Source of the DNA: Marinomonas spartinae
Lineage (GTDB): Bacteria > Pseudomonadota > Gammaproteobacteria > Pseudomonadales > Marinomonadaceae
DNA length: 64,000 bases
Reading direction: 5' to 3'
NCBI RefSeq assembly: GCF_900089775.1
Contig: NZ_FLOB01000013.1
Coordinates: forward strand, 1-64,000
Made by a program: the position numbers and the translations under genes. Below the pieces are notes generated by a model. That model did not search any database and was not told where the DNA came from. It was given only the letters and a program-made list of their open reading frames with translations. This document shows, one piece after another, positions 35,780 to 45,696 of the stretch (its first letter is position 1; each line of letters starts with the position of its first letter).

Positions 35780-35921
35780 TTTGGGCAAAAAATACAGCCT
35801 TAGAGATTGTTGTGTAGTCGCTCCAAAGGTTCAAAGGAATGACTAGGTGATGGGGGGCTTGAACCCATATCGATTTCTAAAGGAAAATGATGGGATATTT
35901 TAATGAGTAGCGACAGTTTTA

Positions 35922-37043
35922 ATGGTTTCACCTTTCTCATCATATAAAGCGCGTTTAAGGCAGCAGGGCTTTGTCGACGATGCAAATCAGCGTCAAGCGC
36001 TTATGTTACTTGAAGCCTTGTTTCAACAACTCACCTGCGCTTCCCAGTCTTTCCCTAAAGGCGTTTATATGTGGGGGGACGTGGGGCGTGGCAAAACCTT
36101 TTTGATGGATTTGTTTTTCGATTGCCTGCCTGAGGGGGTTGGGCTACGTCTGCACTTTCACCATTTTATGTCGCGTTTACATCGTGAATTGAATCTTGCT
36201 TCAGGGCAGGCGAATCCGCTAAAAGGCATTGCGAAAAGGCTCGCGAACGAATGCAAAGTGTTGTGTTTTGATGAGTTCTTTGTGTCTGATGTGGGCGATG
36301 CCATGCTGCTGAGTGGTTTGGTGGATGCTCTGTTTGAAGAGGGTGTGGTGTTGGTGGCCACGTCGAATATTGCCATTGATCATTTATTCGATACCTTACT
36401 GGATTCGGCGCGCTTTGAGCCAGTTGTCAAAAGACTGAATAGTCAACTTCAAAGCGTTAACCTCAATGGAAAAGAAGACCACAGATTACGTCATAAGGGC
36501 ATTGATCCCGTGTATTTTGTGCAAGATACCAGTGCGTTAGAGTTGGCGTTCTTCACTTTATCCAAGGGGGCAATCACGGTGGAGCCTTTGACAGTGTGCC
36601 ATCGCCAGATTCCGGTTATGAAGGCTTCTCAGAATGTGGCGTGGTTTGATTTTTTTGATTTATGTGATGGACCCCGCTCTTCGCTGGATTATATCGAGCT
36701 GGCCACTCTCTTTCCTATTATGATGGTGTCAGGCATTTCCCCTTTGAGCAGTGAGCCTTATGAGCATATTAAAGCGCGGGGGACGGAAGACAGTGCGTTG
36801 GGTTCTGGCGTGACAGGTGAGCGAGTGGTGTCCTATGGGATCAATGACGATGCGGTACGGCGCTTTATTAGTCTTGTGGATGAATGTTATGACCATCATG
36901 TAGTGCTGTATTTAAGTGCGGCTTTGCCGCTTGATCGCTTATATCAAAACGGTTCGTTATTGTTTGAGTTTCGTCGAACCTACAGTCGCTTAATTGAAAT
37001 GCAATCTTTATATTATCAGTCGTTACGTAGCTCTTCACACTGA
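35922..37043 (+). CDS. ZapE-like AFG1-family P-loop ATPase
   Basis: A 373-aa protein with Walker A GDVGRGKT (about residues 52-59), Walker B VLCFDEFFV and the sensor VATSNIAIDHLFD, typical of the AFG1/LACE1/ZapE family. E. coli ZapE acts on FtsZ rings. This copy has diverged in its C-terminal half, so it may be a paralogue rather than the division protein itself. The start (ATG 35922) has no strong ribosome site. No operon partner is seen. Confidence 0.85.
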   Translation: MVSPFSSYKARLRQQGFVDDANQRQALMLLEALFQQLTCASQSFPKGVYMWGDVGRGKTFLMDLFFDCLPEGVGLRLHFHHFMSRLHRELNLASGQANPLKGIAKRLANECKVLCFDEFFVSDVGDAMLLSGLVDALFEEGVVLVATSNIAIDHLFDTLLDSARFEPVVKRLNSQLQSVNLNGKEDHRLRHKGIDPVYFVQDTSALELAFFTLSKGAITVEPLTVCHRQIPVMKASQNVAWFDFFDLCDGPRSSLDYIELATLFPIMMVSGISPLSSEPYEHIKARGTEDSALGSGVTGERVVSYGINDDAVRRFISLVDECYDHHVVLYLSAALPLDRLYQNGSLLFEFRRTYSRLIEMQSLYYQSLRSSSH

Positions 37044-37161
37044 TGGTGAATGGTTAGTTTATTGTTTGTGCTTGATAAAGTGCGCATCAGTGACCAATAT
37101 AACTATTAAGACAACAACATAGCGATTATGACAACAATACCAATAATTAAGGAGGGCGATC

Positions 37162-38535
37162 ATGCAGTATGAAGATCGCGTAGATGCATTAGTGGCTCCC
37201 AAAGGAGCATTGGAGATGTTATCGCAAGATGAGATCTCTCGCATGTCAGAAGATTCCGGTTCGCTTCATGAACTGTTTCGTCGTTGCGCTTTGGCCATTA
37301 TGAACTGTGGTAGTGATACCGACGATGCCGAAGCCGTGATGAAGGAATTCAATGATTTTGAAATTAACATTATTCAACAGGAACGTGGTGTTAAGCTGGA
37401 ATTAAAGAATGCGCCAGGTAGTGCATTTGTTGATGGTAAGATGATCAGCAGTGTTCGAGAAATGCTGTTTAGTGTATTGCGTGACATTATTTTTACCTAT
37501 CATGAATACAATTTGGCGCGCAATCTTGAAAATGCGAGCTCGGACAAGATTACTAACGTTGTATTTGAATTGTTACGTAATGCCAATGTGTTTCGTCGTA
37601 TTCAAAGCCCAGATATGGTGGTCTGTTGGGGGGGGCACTCAATTGCGCGTCATGAATACGATTACACCAAACGTGTCGGCCATGAGCTTGGCTTAAGAGA
37701 GCTAAATATTTGTACGGGTTGTGGTCCTGGTGCAATGAAAGGCCCAATGAAGGGGGCGGCGATAGCTCACTCTAAGCAACGTATTCGCAATGGTGTTTAT
37801 CTTGGACTCACTGAACCTGGCATTATTGCCGCTGAATCTCCTAATCCGATAGTTAATCAGTTAGTGATTATGCCCGACATTGAAAAACGCTTAGAAGCGT
37901 TCGTTCGCACGGGGCACGGCATTGTCGTCTTTCCAGGTGGAGCAGGAACAGCGGAAGAAATTCTGTATATTTTGGGGATTTTATTACATCCTAAAAATGC
38001 GGATGTCCCCTTCCCATTGGTATTTACTGGGCCCAAAGAAAGTGCCAACTATTTCGAACAAATTCATGCCTTTATTGGTGATGTATTAGGGGCGGCTGCG
38101 CAAAACAAATACCGTATCATTATTGATGATGAGGTTGAAGTGGCGCGTGCCATGAAACAAGGCTTGGAAGAAGTACGCCATTACCGTAAAGCACATCATG
38201 ATGCGTTTTACTACAATTGGAAGTTGCATATTCCTGAAGAGTTCCAGCATCCATTCGAACCGACGCATGAAAATATGCTGAGTTTGAGTTTAAACTTTAA
38301 TCAAGAAACCCACTTGTTGGCAGCGGATTTGCGTCGAGCCTTCTCCTCTATTGTGGCTGGCAACGTGAAAGCACAGGGTGTGGCTTACATTAAGGAGCAT
38401 GGGCCCTTTCATATTCATGGGGATAAACAAATACTCGAAAAGCTAGATGCGCTGCTGCAAGCGTTTGTTGCTCAGCAACGGATGAAATTACCAGGAAGTG
38501 AATACATTCCTTGTTATAAAGTCATCACAAATTAA
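37162..38535 (+). CDS. ppnN: Nucleotide 5'-monophosphate nucleosidase PpnN
   Basis: A 457-aa protein, close to E. coli PpnN (454 aa), starting at ATG 37162 after AAGGAGGG. It contains the LOG-family motif PGGAGTAEEILYI (about residue 255) and the N- and C-terminal regulatory domains of PpnN (VMKEFNDFEINIIQQERGVK; FHIHGDKQILEKLD). It cleaves purine and pyrimidine monophosphates to base plus ribose 5-phosphate and in E. coli is stimulated by (p)ppGpp. It is followed by a strong terminator. Confidence 0.95.
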   Translation: MQYEDRVDALVAPKGALEMLSQDEISRMSEDSGSLHELFRRCALAIMNCGSDTDDAEAVMKEFNDFEINIIQQERGVKLELKNAPGSAFVDGKMISSVREMLFSVLRDIIFTYHEYNLARNLENASSDKITNVVFELLRNANVFRRIQSPDMVVCWGGHSIARHEYDYTKRVGHELGLRELNICTGCGPGAMKGPMKGAAIAHSKQRIRNGVYLGLTEPGIIAAESPNPIVNQLVIMPDIEKRLEAFVRTGHGIVVFPGGAGTAEEILYILGILLHPKNADVPFPLVFTGPKESANYFEQIHAFIGDVLGAAAQNKYRIIIDDEVEVARAMKQGLEEVRHYRKAHHDAFYYNWKLHIPEEFQHPFEPTHENMLSLSLNFNQETHLLAADLRRAFSSIVAGNVKAQGVAYIKEHGPFHIHGDKQILEKLDALLQAFVAQQRMKLPGSEYIPCYKVITN

Positions 38536-38554
38536 GTGATGACAACGCAGTAAT

Positions 38555-38587
38555 AGAAAAGGGCCATCTGGCCCTTTTCTTATTTAT
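38555..38587 (+). terminator. Rho-independent terminator after ppnN
   Basis: A perfect 11-bp stem AGAAAAGGGCC (38555-38565) / GGCCCTTTTCT (38570-38580) with a 4-nt loop is followed by TATTTA. It may also serve the convergent glutaminase gene. Confidence 0.92.
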
Positions 38588-38617
38588 ATGGGGGAATGAC
38601 AGTGCTTTTTTGGTTGA

Positions 38618-39538
38618 TTAGCCAAAAATAGACCAGCCAATGTGATCTGATAGGGCTTCGAGGGCAGCAATGCCTGCTAAAGAGTTGCCGGATTTATTGA
38701 GCTCAGGTGACCACACGCATACCGAAAAACGATTCGGTACAATGGCAATAATGCCACCACCGACGCCGCTTTTACCAGGTAATCCCACGCGATAAGCAAA
38801 GTTGCCTGCTTCATCGTATAAACCGCTGGTGGCAAGGAGACCGTTTACCTGCTTGGCTTCACGGGCGCTAATGACTTGTTCTCCACTGTGATGGCAATAG
38901 CCTTTATTTGCTAAGAAGCTAAACGCTTTTGCCAGATCAACACAGTTCATACGCATAGCACAGTTATCAAAGTAGCTGTGCAATACCGCTTCCACGTCGT
39001 TTTCAAAGTTACCAAATGCTTTCATTAAATAGGCCATGGAGGCGTTGCGTGAACGAAACTCAAACTCTGAATCGGCAACGACTTTATCGGATTTGAGTTT
39101 AGGATTCCCTGCCAGACGGCGAATGTATTCACGCATGGCGTAATGAGGTGAGGCAAAGCGAGATTGATTCATATCGCTTACCACCAGCGCACCTGCATTG
39201 ATAAAAGGGTTACGTGGCACACCACTTTCGTATTCCAGCTGTACGAGAGAGTTAAATGGGTGTCCTGATGGCTCACGCCCCACTCTTTGCCACATGTCTT
39301 CGCCATAATGTTTTATAGCAAGGGTAAGACTAAAGACTTTGGAAATACTCTGAATGGAAAAGTCGACTTTGGCTTGCCCTGCTTGAAATAATTCACCTTC
39401 ATTGCTGTAGACGACGATACCAAATTGCTTGGGGTTCACATTGGCTAAGGCCGGAATATAATCAGCAACTTTTCCTGAGCCGATTAGTGGCCGCACGGTG
39501 TTTTCTATGGTCTGTAATAGTTCATTCAAAACAAACAA
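38618..39538 (-). CDS. glsA: Glutaminase
   Basis: A 306-aa protein with the serine beta-lactamase-like fold of glutaminase A/B. The catalytic SxxK is QSISKVF (Ser64, Lys67). Further signatures are [29 protein letters not shown] and the closing [14 protein letters not shown]. It hydrolyses glutamine to glutamate and ammonia in the cytoplasm. Length matches E. coli GlsB (308 aa). Convergent with ppnN. Confidence 0.95.
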   Translation of the reverse strand: MFVLNELLQTIENTVRPLIGSGKVADYIPALANVNPKQFGIVVYSNEGELFQAGQAKVDFSIQSISKVFSLTLAIKHYGEDMWQRVGREPSGHPFNSLVQLEYESGVPRNPFINAGALVVSDMNQSRFASPHYAMREYIRRLAGNPKLKSDKVVADSEFEFRSRNASMAYLMKAFGNFENDVEAVLHSYFDNCAMRMNCVDLAKAFSFLANKGYCHHSGEQVISAREAKQVNGLLATSGLYDEAGNFAYRVGLPGKSGVGGGIIAIVPNRFSVCVWSPELNKSGNSLAGIAALEALSDHIGWSIFG

Positions 39539-39640
39539 GCTCGCGATGATGATTGGTTGGCGAGCTAGTATAGGGGGTTGTTATAAAAATTCTAGTTCCG
39601 AATGACTGTTCAAAAAATGTTTTGCAGGCATCCGTGCCCG

Positions 39641-40489
39641 CTAGGTGGCGCTGTTTTTTATATGAGCCACGTGTTGAGTAATAATTTGCCCTGATATGGT
39701 CACCAAACTTGGGATATTAGGGAGGCTATCTATGTGCCACCATGCCGCTTCTTCTATTTCGCCAGGGGCAGGGAAGATTTCGCCTCCAGCATAGTCGGCA
39801 AAAAAGCCCACCATCATTTGATGGGGAAACGACCAAGGCTGGCTGCCAACATAGCGTATATTGTTGACTTCAATGCCGACTTCTTCTCGGACTTCTCGGG
39901 CGACAGCCTGTTCTAAGGTTTCGCCAGCCTCGACAAATCCTGCGATATTACTGAATTTGTCTTTGGGCATGTGTGGTCCACGGGCTAGGAGCAGATGCTC
40001 GCCGTTGCGTACCGAAACAATAATACAGGGGGAAATACGGGGATAATGACGGAGATTGCACTTTGGGCAAATTTTAGTGTGTTCCGTCGTGTGCTTGTTG
40101 TTCATGGGGGTGCCACAGCGACCACAGAATTGATGATCTCTGTCCCAAGTAGATAGTTGATGGGCGCGGCTTAACAGTAAATAGTTGGCCTCATCCTGCA
40201 TAAACAGCAGTTCGCGTAGATCTATTTCCGTAAAGCCTCTGGGGCGATTTTCAAAGCGACATACAAAGACATCTTGATTAGTTGCATCTTGCTTCTCTGG
40301 GTTTTGATCATTGCCTTGTGGATTCCATTGTCCGCAATAGATGGCGCGCATGCTGCTATCAGGCTGGAAGTGGTCAAAAGGAACTAAAAATTGATGGTCT
40401 TGTTCAATTAATACTTGGTTTTTAAACAATAAAATATACAGCGCATCTTGATGAGGTGAAGGGTGCGCATGGGTACCGATTTCTAACAT
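39641..40489 (-). CDS. nudC: NAD(+) diphosphatase / RNA deNADding enzyme NudC
   Basis: A 282-aa protein with a zinc ribbon (Cys122, Cys125, Cys141, Cys144), a full Nudix box at about residues 184-206 (GFVEAGETLEQAVAREVREE) and the NudC-type motif SQPWSFPHQMM just after it. It hydrolyses NADH/NAD and removes NAD caps from RNA 5' ends. Length exceeds E. coli NudC (257 aa) by a longer N-terminal domain. Transcribed alone. Confidence 0.93.
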   Translation of the reverse strand: MLEIGTHAHPSPHQDALYILLFKNQVLIEQDHQFLVPFDHFQPDSSMRAIYCGQWNPQGNDQNPEKQDATNQDVFVCRFENRPRGFTEIDLRELLFMQDEANYLLLSRAHQLSTWDRDHQFCGRCGTPMNNKHTTEHTKICPKCNLRHYPRISPCIIVSVRNGEHLLLARGPHMPKDKFSNIAGFVEAGETLEQAVAREVREEVGIEVNNIRYVGSQPWSFPHQMMVGFFADYAGGEIFPAPGEIEEAAWWHIDSLPNIPSLVTISGQIITQHVAHIKNSAT

Positions 40490-40499
40490 GAGAAAGCTC

Positions 40500-40551
40500 T
40501 AGTTGCGTCTGAAAACTTTAAACTAACGCGAAGTTCGTAATGACGCAACTA
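40500..40551. repeat. 10-bp inverted repeat between nudC and tdh
   Basis: TAGTTGCGTC (40500-40509) and GACGCAACTA (40542-40551) are perfect inverse copies with a 32-nt loop. It may help terminate the kbl-tdh transcript, which runs toward it on the minus strand; no T tract is obvious. Confidence 0.55.
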
Positions 40552-40561
40552 AAGAGGGGGG

Positions 40562-41587
40562 CTAGCACCAATTTAAAATAACTTTTCCGGATTGGCCAGA
40601 CGCCATGGCATCAAACCCCTGTTGGAACTCTTCTATACTGTATTGGTGAGTAATGATTGGGCTAAGGTCTAGGCCAGATTGCAACATGGCAACCATTTTG
40701 TACCAGGTTTCGTACATTTCTCGTCCATAGATACCTTTGATAACCAAACCTTTAAAAATGATTTGGTTCCAATCGACATTTGTGTCTTTATTGGGAATAC
40801 CTAGCATGGCGACTTTGCCGCCATGGTTCATGCATTCAAGGAGGGATTGGAAAGCCATGCCGTTGCCTGACATTTCTAGCCCAACATCAAATCCTTCTAG
40901 CATGCCGAGCTCGGTCATAATGTCACGCAGAGATTCTTTCTCCACATTGACCGTTCGGGTGGCGCCCATCTTTCGAGCAAGCTCAAGGCGATAATCATTG
41001 ATGTCGGTAATGACAACATTACGGGCGCCCGAGTGTTTGGCGATGGCGGCGGCCATGGCGCCAATGGGGCCAGCACCTGTGATGAGTACATCTTCCCCAA
41101 CCAAGTCGAAGGAAAGGGCCGTGTGTGTCGCATTACCAAAGGGATCAAAAATGGCGGCGAGATCATCGCTTATATTGCTAGGAATCTTAAAGGCATTACT
41201 GGCTGGAATGGCAACATATTCAGCGAAAGCGCCAGTACGATTCACTCCCACACCTTGTGTTTGGCGACATAGGTGGCGACGCCCTGCACGGCAATTGCGG
41301 CACTGCCCACAAGTAATATGACCTTCTCCAGAGACACGATCACCGATAGTAAAGCCTGTTACTTCTTCGCCAATTTGTGCAATTTCACCAACAAACTCAT
41401 GGCCAACGGTCATCGGTACTGGGATGGTTTTTTGTGCCCAATCATCCCAGTTGTAAATATGCATATCTGTTCCACAAATGGCTGTTTTGCGAATTTTGAT
41501 AATGACGTCATTATGACCACATTCTGGATAGTTCTCTTCAGACATCCAGATGCCTTGTTTCGCATGGGTTTTGGCGAGTACTTTCAT
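40562..41587 (-). CDS. tdh: L-threonine 3-dehydrogenase
   Basis: A 341-aa zinc-dependent medium-chain dehydrogenase, the same length as E. coli Tdh. Catalytic zinc ligands are in [13 protein letters not shown] and GHEFVGE; structural zinc Cys residues are in [15 protein letters not shown]. The NAD site is [10 protein letters not shown]. It oxidises threonine to 2-amino-3-ketobutyrate, which Kbl then splits. The start overlaps the end of kbl by 4 bp, so the pair is translationally coupled. Confidence 0.96.
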   Translation of the reverse strand: MKVLAKTHAKQGIWMSEENYPECGHNDVIIKIRKTAICGTDMHIYNWDDWAQKTIPVPMTVGHEFVGEIAQIGEEVTGFTIGDRVSGEGHITCGQCRNCRAGRRHLCRQTQGVGVNRTGAFAEYVAIPASNAFKIPSNISDDLAAIFDPFGNATHTALSFDLVGEDVLITGAGPIGAMAAAIAKHSGARNVVITDINDYRLELARKMGATRTVNVEKESLRDIMTELGMLEGFDVGLEMSGNGMAFQSLLECMNHGGKVAMLGIPNKDTNVDWNQIIFKGLVIKGIYGREMYETWYKMVAMLQSGLDLSPIITHQYSIEEFQQGFDAMASGQSGKVILNWC

Positions 41588-42795
41588 TGCTTAGGTCCTT
41601 TAATAATATGCAAATCACGACCAATTTTGGCAAAGGAGTCAATGGCGTGATTTAACTGTTCCTTAGTCAAGGAAGCCGACATTTGTGTACGGATTCTGGC
41701 TTTACCCATAGGAACAACCGGATAGGAAAAGCCTGTTACGTAGATGCCTTCTTTATAAAGTGCATTTGCCATTTGTGTGGCAAGCTTTGCATCTCCGAGA
41801 ATAACAGGAATTATGGGGTGGTCACCTGGAATTAACGTAAATCCTAAATTTCCCATTTTTTTGCGAAAATAAGCGCTGTTGTCTTTGAGTTGTTGGCGAG
41901 CTGCTTGGCCCTTCTTAAGGGATTCCAGAATAGTTAAGGTAGTTGCCGTGATAATAGGCGACAGAGAATTAGAGAACAGATAAGGACGTGACCGTTGACG
42001 TAACCATTCTACGATGGGTTTAGAAGCACTTGTGTAGCCGCCAGACGCACCGCCAAGAGCTTTGCCCAGTGTCCCGGTAATGATGTCGACACGACCCATG
42101 ACATTGCAGTATTCGTGGCTTCCTCGGCCATTTTTCCCTAAAAATCCGACCGCGTGGGAGTCATCAACCATAACTAGGGCATCGTATTTATCAGCAAGGT
42201 CGCAGATGGCTGGTAAATTGGCAATGATACCATCCATTGAGAAAACCCCATCGGTGACGATCAGTTTCGTTTGGGCACCATCCTTATCCGCCTGCTGTAA
42301 ATTAGCTTCTAGCTCTTGCATATTGTTATTGGCGTAACGGTAGCGTTTGGCCTTACACAGGCGAACGCCATCGATAATGCTAGCGTGGTTAAGAGCGTCG
42401 CTGATGACGGCGTCGTCTTTATTAAGCAAGGTTTCAAAAAGGCCACCGTTTGCATCAAAACAGGAAGAGTACAAAATGGTGTCTTCCATTTGTAAAAAGT
42501 CGCTTAGGCTTTTTTCTAATTCTTCATGGATATTTTGTGTGCCACAGATAAAGCGAACGGAGGCCATACCGTATCCATAATCATCAAGGGCTTGATGGGC
42601 AGCTTGAGTGACCATCTCATCATTGGCTAGTCCTAAATAGTTGTTCGCGCATAAATTAATCAGTGGTTTGTTATCTTTTGTGGTGATTTGACTGGCTTGC
42701 GGTGTAATTAGGGCGCGCTCTTCTTTATAGAGTCCTTCACTTTTAAGCGATTCAAGTTGTTCACTAAGGTGTTGGAAAAAAACGGATTTGCTCAT
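41584..42795 (-). CDS. kbl: Glycine C-acetyltransferase (2-amino-3-ketobutyrate CoA ligase)
   Basis: A 403-aa PLP enzyme of the alpha-oxoamine synthase family. The PLP lysine lies in [26 protein letters not shown] and [17 protein letters not shown] are family motifs. It converts 2-amino-3-ketobutyrate plus CoA to glycine and acetyl-CoA. It is the first gene of the kbl-tdh operon, with the promoter expected in the roughly 310-bp gap upstream. Confidence 0.96.
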   Translation of the reverse strand: MSKSVFFQHLSEQLESLKSEGLYKEERALITPQASQITTKDNKPLINLCANNYLGLANDEMVTQAAHQALDDYGYGMASVRFICGTQNIHEELEKSLSDFLQMEDTILYSSCFDANGGLFETLLNKDDAVISDALNHASIIDGVRLCKAKRYRYANNNMQELEANLQQADKDGAQTKLIVTDGVFSMDGIIANLPAICDLADKYDALVMVDDSHAVGFLGKNGRGSHEYCNVMGRVDIITGTLGKALGGASGGYTSASKPIVEWLRQRSRPYLFSNSLSPIITATTLTILESLKKGQAARQQLKDNSAYFRKKMGNLGFTLIPGDHPIIPVILGDAKLATQMANALYKEGIYVTGFSYPVVPMGKARIRTQMSASLTKEQLNHAIDSFAKIGRDLHIIKGPKQ

Positions 42796-43105
42796 GGTTC
42801 ACCTCGTTTATAGTGTGCTTTTGGCATCAAATTCACTCTGCTAACGCTTCCTATTACGAGCAACCGATGACGATTTATCATCGATGTATCGTAATGGGCT
42901 ACTTTGGCTTGGTTGGCCTTGTTTGCGAGTGGCAGGATCAGAGCTCCAAAGGGGTTTATGGTATCTGCTCTTTTGAGTGTAGTAGGGATAGTTGGGGTAA
43001 AACAGAGGCAGTGACCGTGCAAAGCAAGCATAACAGTTTCTGTGACTGGCTTTTTCAAGAGCTCCTCGCGTAAAATAAGCGCAAATTTTAATCAAAGAGG
43101 TGTTC
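42796..43105. other. Intergenic region between kbl and the deacetylase gene
   Basis: A 310-bp gap between divergent genes that should hold both promoters. Short frames on either strand (for example 42813-43073) lack ribosome sites and family motifs. I see no terminator or known riboswitch. Confidence 0.5.
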
Positions 43106-44167
43106 ATGACGTTTAGTATTCGATGCGGTGTTCTTATTGGTGGTGTTGTTATGAGCCTTACAGCAAGTGCGCAAAATTATTTACCCATTCTTCAATATCA
43201 TCATGTTTCTGATTCAACACCCGCTTCCACGTCCTTATCCCCTAAGCAGTTTGCTAAACAGATGGCCTACCTAAAAAGTGCTGGGTTTCAAGTGGTCGAT
43301 CTGAAAACGGCTTTGGATAAGATCAAGGCACACAAGAGTTTACCCAACAAAGCCGTCGCGATTACTTTTGACGATGGTTATCGTGATATTTACGAACAGG
43401 GCTTTCCCATTTTGAAGCAATATGGTTATCCCTTTACGGTATTTGTTAACTCTGAGCCGCTAAAGCAAAAAAATCCGCATTTTCTGACATGGGATATTAT
43501 GAAGGAAATGGAGAAGTCGGGAGCGGTGTTTGCCAATCATACGGTTAGCCACCCTTATATGGCCCGTAAGGAAGAAGGGGAGTCTGATGCTGCGTGGCAT
43601 GCACGTATGGAGAAAGAAGTGGCTGGTGTGGAAACGGCCTTAATCAAGCATCTTGGTCACTCTCCTAAAATGTTGGCTTATCCTTATGGTGAATCAAATC
43701 ATTTGCTGCGTGCGATGATGAAAGAGAAGGGCTTTATGGCCTTTGGGCAGCAGTCTGGAGTGGTCAGTGCGGATTCTGATTTTGAAGATTTACCTCGTTT
43801 TCCTGCATCAGGTCGTTTTGCTACGTTATCGACATTAAAACTAAAACTTAATTCGATGCCGATGCCGCTGTTAAAAGAGGAGAGTGGCGATTATGCAGAT
43901 AACAATCCTGTATCGCTCCGTTTGACCTTTAAGCCTGGCAAATACCGTTTAAAAGATTTGGTGTGCTATGTATCCGGTCAGGGTAAAGCAAATTTAGATT
44001 GGGTGTCGAAAGAGGAAGTAGTGGTAACCGCCACTAAGCCATTTGGTGTCGGCCGTGGACGCATTAATTGTACTATGCCAAACAATTCTGCTAAGCAGTA
44101 TTACTGGTATTCCAATGTTTGGATTCACCCAGGAAAGGACCAACACTATATTATTGAAAAAAGTTAA
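43106..44167 (+). CDS. Exported polysaccharide deacetylase family protein
   Basis: A 353-aa protein. The ATG at 43106 follows AGAGG; a signal peptide is visible (MTFSIRCGVLIGGVVMSLTA, cleavage near SAQ). NodB-type motifs are present: AITFDDGYRDIYE (catalytic Asp-Asp) and FANHTVSHPYM (metal-binding His residues), and the motif around LAYPYGESN. A C-terminal extension of about 100 residues is probably a beta-rich accessory domain. It likely removes acetyl groups from an envelope or extracellular polysaccharide. Confidence 0.9.
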   Translation: MTFSIRCGVLIGGVVMSLTASAQNYLPILQYHHVSDSTPASTSLSPKQFAKQMAYLKSAGFQVVDLKTALDKIKAHKSLPNKAVAITFDDGYRDIYEQGFPILKQYGYPFTVFVNSEPLKQKNPHFLTWDIMKEMEKSGAVFANHTVSHPYMARKEEGESDAAWHARMEKEVAGVETALIKHLGHSPKMLAYPYGESNHLLRAMMKEKGFMAFGQQSGVVSADSDFEDLPRFPASGRFATLSTLKLKLNSMPMPLLKEESGDYADNNPVSLRLTFKPGKYRLKDLVCYVSGQGKANLDWVSKEEVVVTATKPFGVGRGRINCTMPNNSAKQYYWYSNVWIHPGKDQHYIIEKS

Positions 44168-44186
44168 TCTTTTTTTTAAAAAAGGG

Positions 44187-44214
44187 TTGCACTGAATTTT
44201 GAAATCCGTAATAT
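44187..44214 (+). promoter_or_regulatory. Promoter of the tRNA cluster
   Basis: TTGCAC (44187-44192) and TAATAT (44209-44214) are spaced by 16 bp and lie just before the first tRNA gene at 44231, a good sigma-70 promoter match. Confidence 0.7.
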
Positions 44215-44230
44215 ACACCTCGCTCGCAAC

Positions 44231-44321
44231 GGAGGGGTGGCAGAGCGGTTTAATGCACCGGTCTTGAAAACCGGCGTAGGTTAGTAGCCTACCGAGAGTT
44301 CGAATCTCTCCTCCTCCGCCA
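44231..44321 (+). tRNA. tRNA-Ser (anticodon TGA)
   Basis: A 91-nt class II tRNA with a long variable arm. Acceptor GGAGGGG pairs with CTCCTCC; the anticodon loop CTTGAAA gives TGA. CCA is encoded at 44319-44321. Confidence 0.95.
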
Positions 44322-44362
44322 TCTTATATAAGGTGTATGTTGCGGTGATAAATAAAATTAGT

Positions 44363-44438
44363 TCCTCGATAGCTCAGTTGGTAGAGCAAATGACTGTTAA
44401 TCATTGGGTCACTGGTTCGAGTCCAGTTCGAGGAGCCA
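44363..44438 (+). tRNA. tRNA-Asn (anticodon GTT), copy 1
   Basis: 76 nt, acceptor TCCTCGA/TCGAGGA, anticodon loop CTGTTAA, CCA encoded. Identical to the copy at 44745. Confidence 0.95.
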
Positions 44439-44440
44439 AT

Positions 44441-44517
44441 CGGAGTATAGCGCAGTCTGGTAGCGCGCCTGCTTTGGGAGCAGGATGTCGGGGGTTCGAA
44501 TCCCTCTACTCCGACCA
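44441..44517 (+). tRNA. tRNA-Pro (anticodon TGG), copy 1
   Basis: 77 nt, acceptor CGGAGTA/TACTCCG, anticodon loop TTTGGGA, CCA encoded. Only two bases separate it from the tRNA-Asn. Identical to the copy at 44823. Confidence 0.95.
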
Positions 44518-44540
44518 ATTTTATTGATCATCTAGTAATG

Positions 44541-44616
44541 GTGGGCGTAGCTCAGTTGGTAGAGCTATGGATTGTGATTCCATCGGTCGTGGGTTCGAGC
44601 CCCATCGTCCACCCCA
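44541..44616 (+). tRNA. tRNA-His (anticodon GTG)
   Basis: 76 nt, acceptor GTGGGCG/CGTCCAC, anticodon loop TTGTGAT, CCA encoded. G at 44540 can supply the G-1 residue opposite C73. This gene has no second copy in the array. Confidence 0.95.
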
Positions 44617-44630
44617 TTACTCTGATAGTT

Positions 44631-44706
44631 GGGTCGTTAGCTCAGTTGGTAGAGCAGTTGACTTTTAATCAATTGGTCACTGGTTCGAATCCAGTACGAC
44701 CCACCA
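44631..44706 (+). tRNA. tRNA-Lys (anticodon TTT), copy 1
   Basis: 76 nt, acceptor GGGTCGT/ACGACCC, anticodon loop CTTTTAA, CCA encoded. Identical to the copy at 44933. Confidence 0.95.
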
Positions 44707-44744
44707 GCTATCTTCAGAATTACATTCTGCACAATCTGATTCAT

Positions 44745-44820
44745 TCCTCGATAGCTCAGTTGGTAGAGCAAATGACTGTTAATCATTGGGTCACTGGTTC
44801 GAGTCCAGTTCGAGGAGCCA
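44745..44820 (+). tRNA. tRNA-Asn (anticodon GTT), copy 2
   Basis: 76 nt, identical to the copy at 44363; CCA encoded at 44818-44820. Confidence 0.95.
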
Positions 44821-44822
44821 AT

Positions 44823-44899
44823 CGGAGTATAGCGCAGTCTGGTAGCGCGCCTGCTTTGGGAGCAGGATGTCGGGGGTTCGAATCCCTCTACTCCGACCA
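44823..44899 (+). tRNA. tRNA-Pro (anticodon TGG), copy 2
   Basis: 77 nt, identical to the copy at 44441, including the 2-bp AT spacer from the preceding tRNA-Asn. Confidence 0.95.
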
Positions 44900-44932
44900 T
44901 CAAGTTGTTATATTAATAAAAGTTTATGAGAA

Positions 44933-45008
44933 GGGTCGTTAGCTCAGTTGGTAGAGCAGTTGACTTTTAATCAATTGGTCACTGGTTCGAATCCAGTACG
45001 ACCCACCA
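44933..45008 (+). tRNA. tRNA-Lys (anticodon TTT), copy 2
   Basis: 76 nt, identical to the copy at 44631. The flanking AGAAG and CTTCT can pair around it, a possible processing stem. It is the last gene of the array. Confidence 0.95.
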
Positions 45009-45066
45009 CTTCTCTTACTATACCTTTTTCCTCTCTTTTTTCTTGACTGTGTCCTAGATTGCATTT

Positions 45067-45225
45067 TATCGTCTATCGTCTATCGTCTATCGTCTATCGT
45101 CTATCGTCTATCGTCTATCGTCTATCGTCTATCGTCTATCGTCTATCGTCTATCGTCTATCGTCTATCGTCTATCGTCTATCGTCTATCGTCTATCGTCT
45201 ATCGTCTATCGTCTATCGTCTATCG
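45067..45225 (+). repeat. 7-bp tandem repeat (TATCGTC), 22 perfect copies
   Basis: TATCGTC is repeated without error from 45067 to 45220 (154 bp), plus a partial unit TATCG. An apparent ORF through it (45059-45259) is only the repeat read as YRLSSIV every 21 bp; it has no ribosome site and is not called. The array lies between the tRNA cluster and tRNA-Tyr. Confidence 0.97.
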
Positions 45226-45559
45226 GTTTTTGTGTGTTTGCTGGTGCTTTGTTGTTTGATTGAGTTATTTGGCTAAGTGTTTGTCTTAGAGTTTCTGTGT
45301 GGTTTTGAGGTGGTTTAATTGTGATAGGTTTTGTTGCTGGGTTGGAACAAAGGGAGGGTGTGGATAGTGCGTGGATAACTCTGTGTCTAAGTGGCTTTTT
45401 TATCCATAAAGCATGGAAATGCGTCAGGTTGTTAATAACAATGTGTTTTGATTGGTGTTCGAGGGTATGAGGCTTTTTAAAAGAGGATAAAGTTTTGTAT
45501 AGGGTGGATGTTTTCAGAGTCTTTCTAGATAATCATTTGATTTATAAATGAAAAAATAA
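45226..45559. other. Intergenic region without recognisable gene
   Basis: About 330 bp, rich in G and T on the plus strand, between the 7-bp repeat array and tRNA-Tyr. No ORF with a ribosome site, no tRNA and no clear hairpin was found. Confidence 0.6.
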
Positions 45560-45643
<84 letters not shown>

Positions 45644-45696
45644 ACAAGAGCGCGGCAAATAATATATGCCACGCTTCTGTATGTAAACACTTTTTT

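Noticed and set aside
42813..43073. 86-codon ORF upstream of the polysaccharide deacetylase gene
   Set aside because: No ribosome site, no family motif, and it covers the divergent promoter region of kbl.
44324..44942. ORFs on both strands across the tRNA array
   Set aside because: They are translations of tRNA genes, which are clear by structure and encoded CCA.
45067..45225. The TATCGTC array as a CRISPR
   Set aside because: The units are 7 bp and directly adjacent with no spacers; no cas genes are present.
45059..45259. 66-codon ORF reading YRLSSIV repeats
   Set aside because: It is the translation of a 7-bp DNA repeat; there is no ribosome site or family match.
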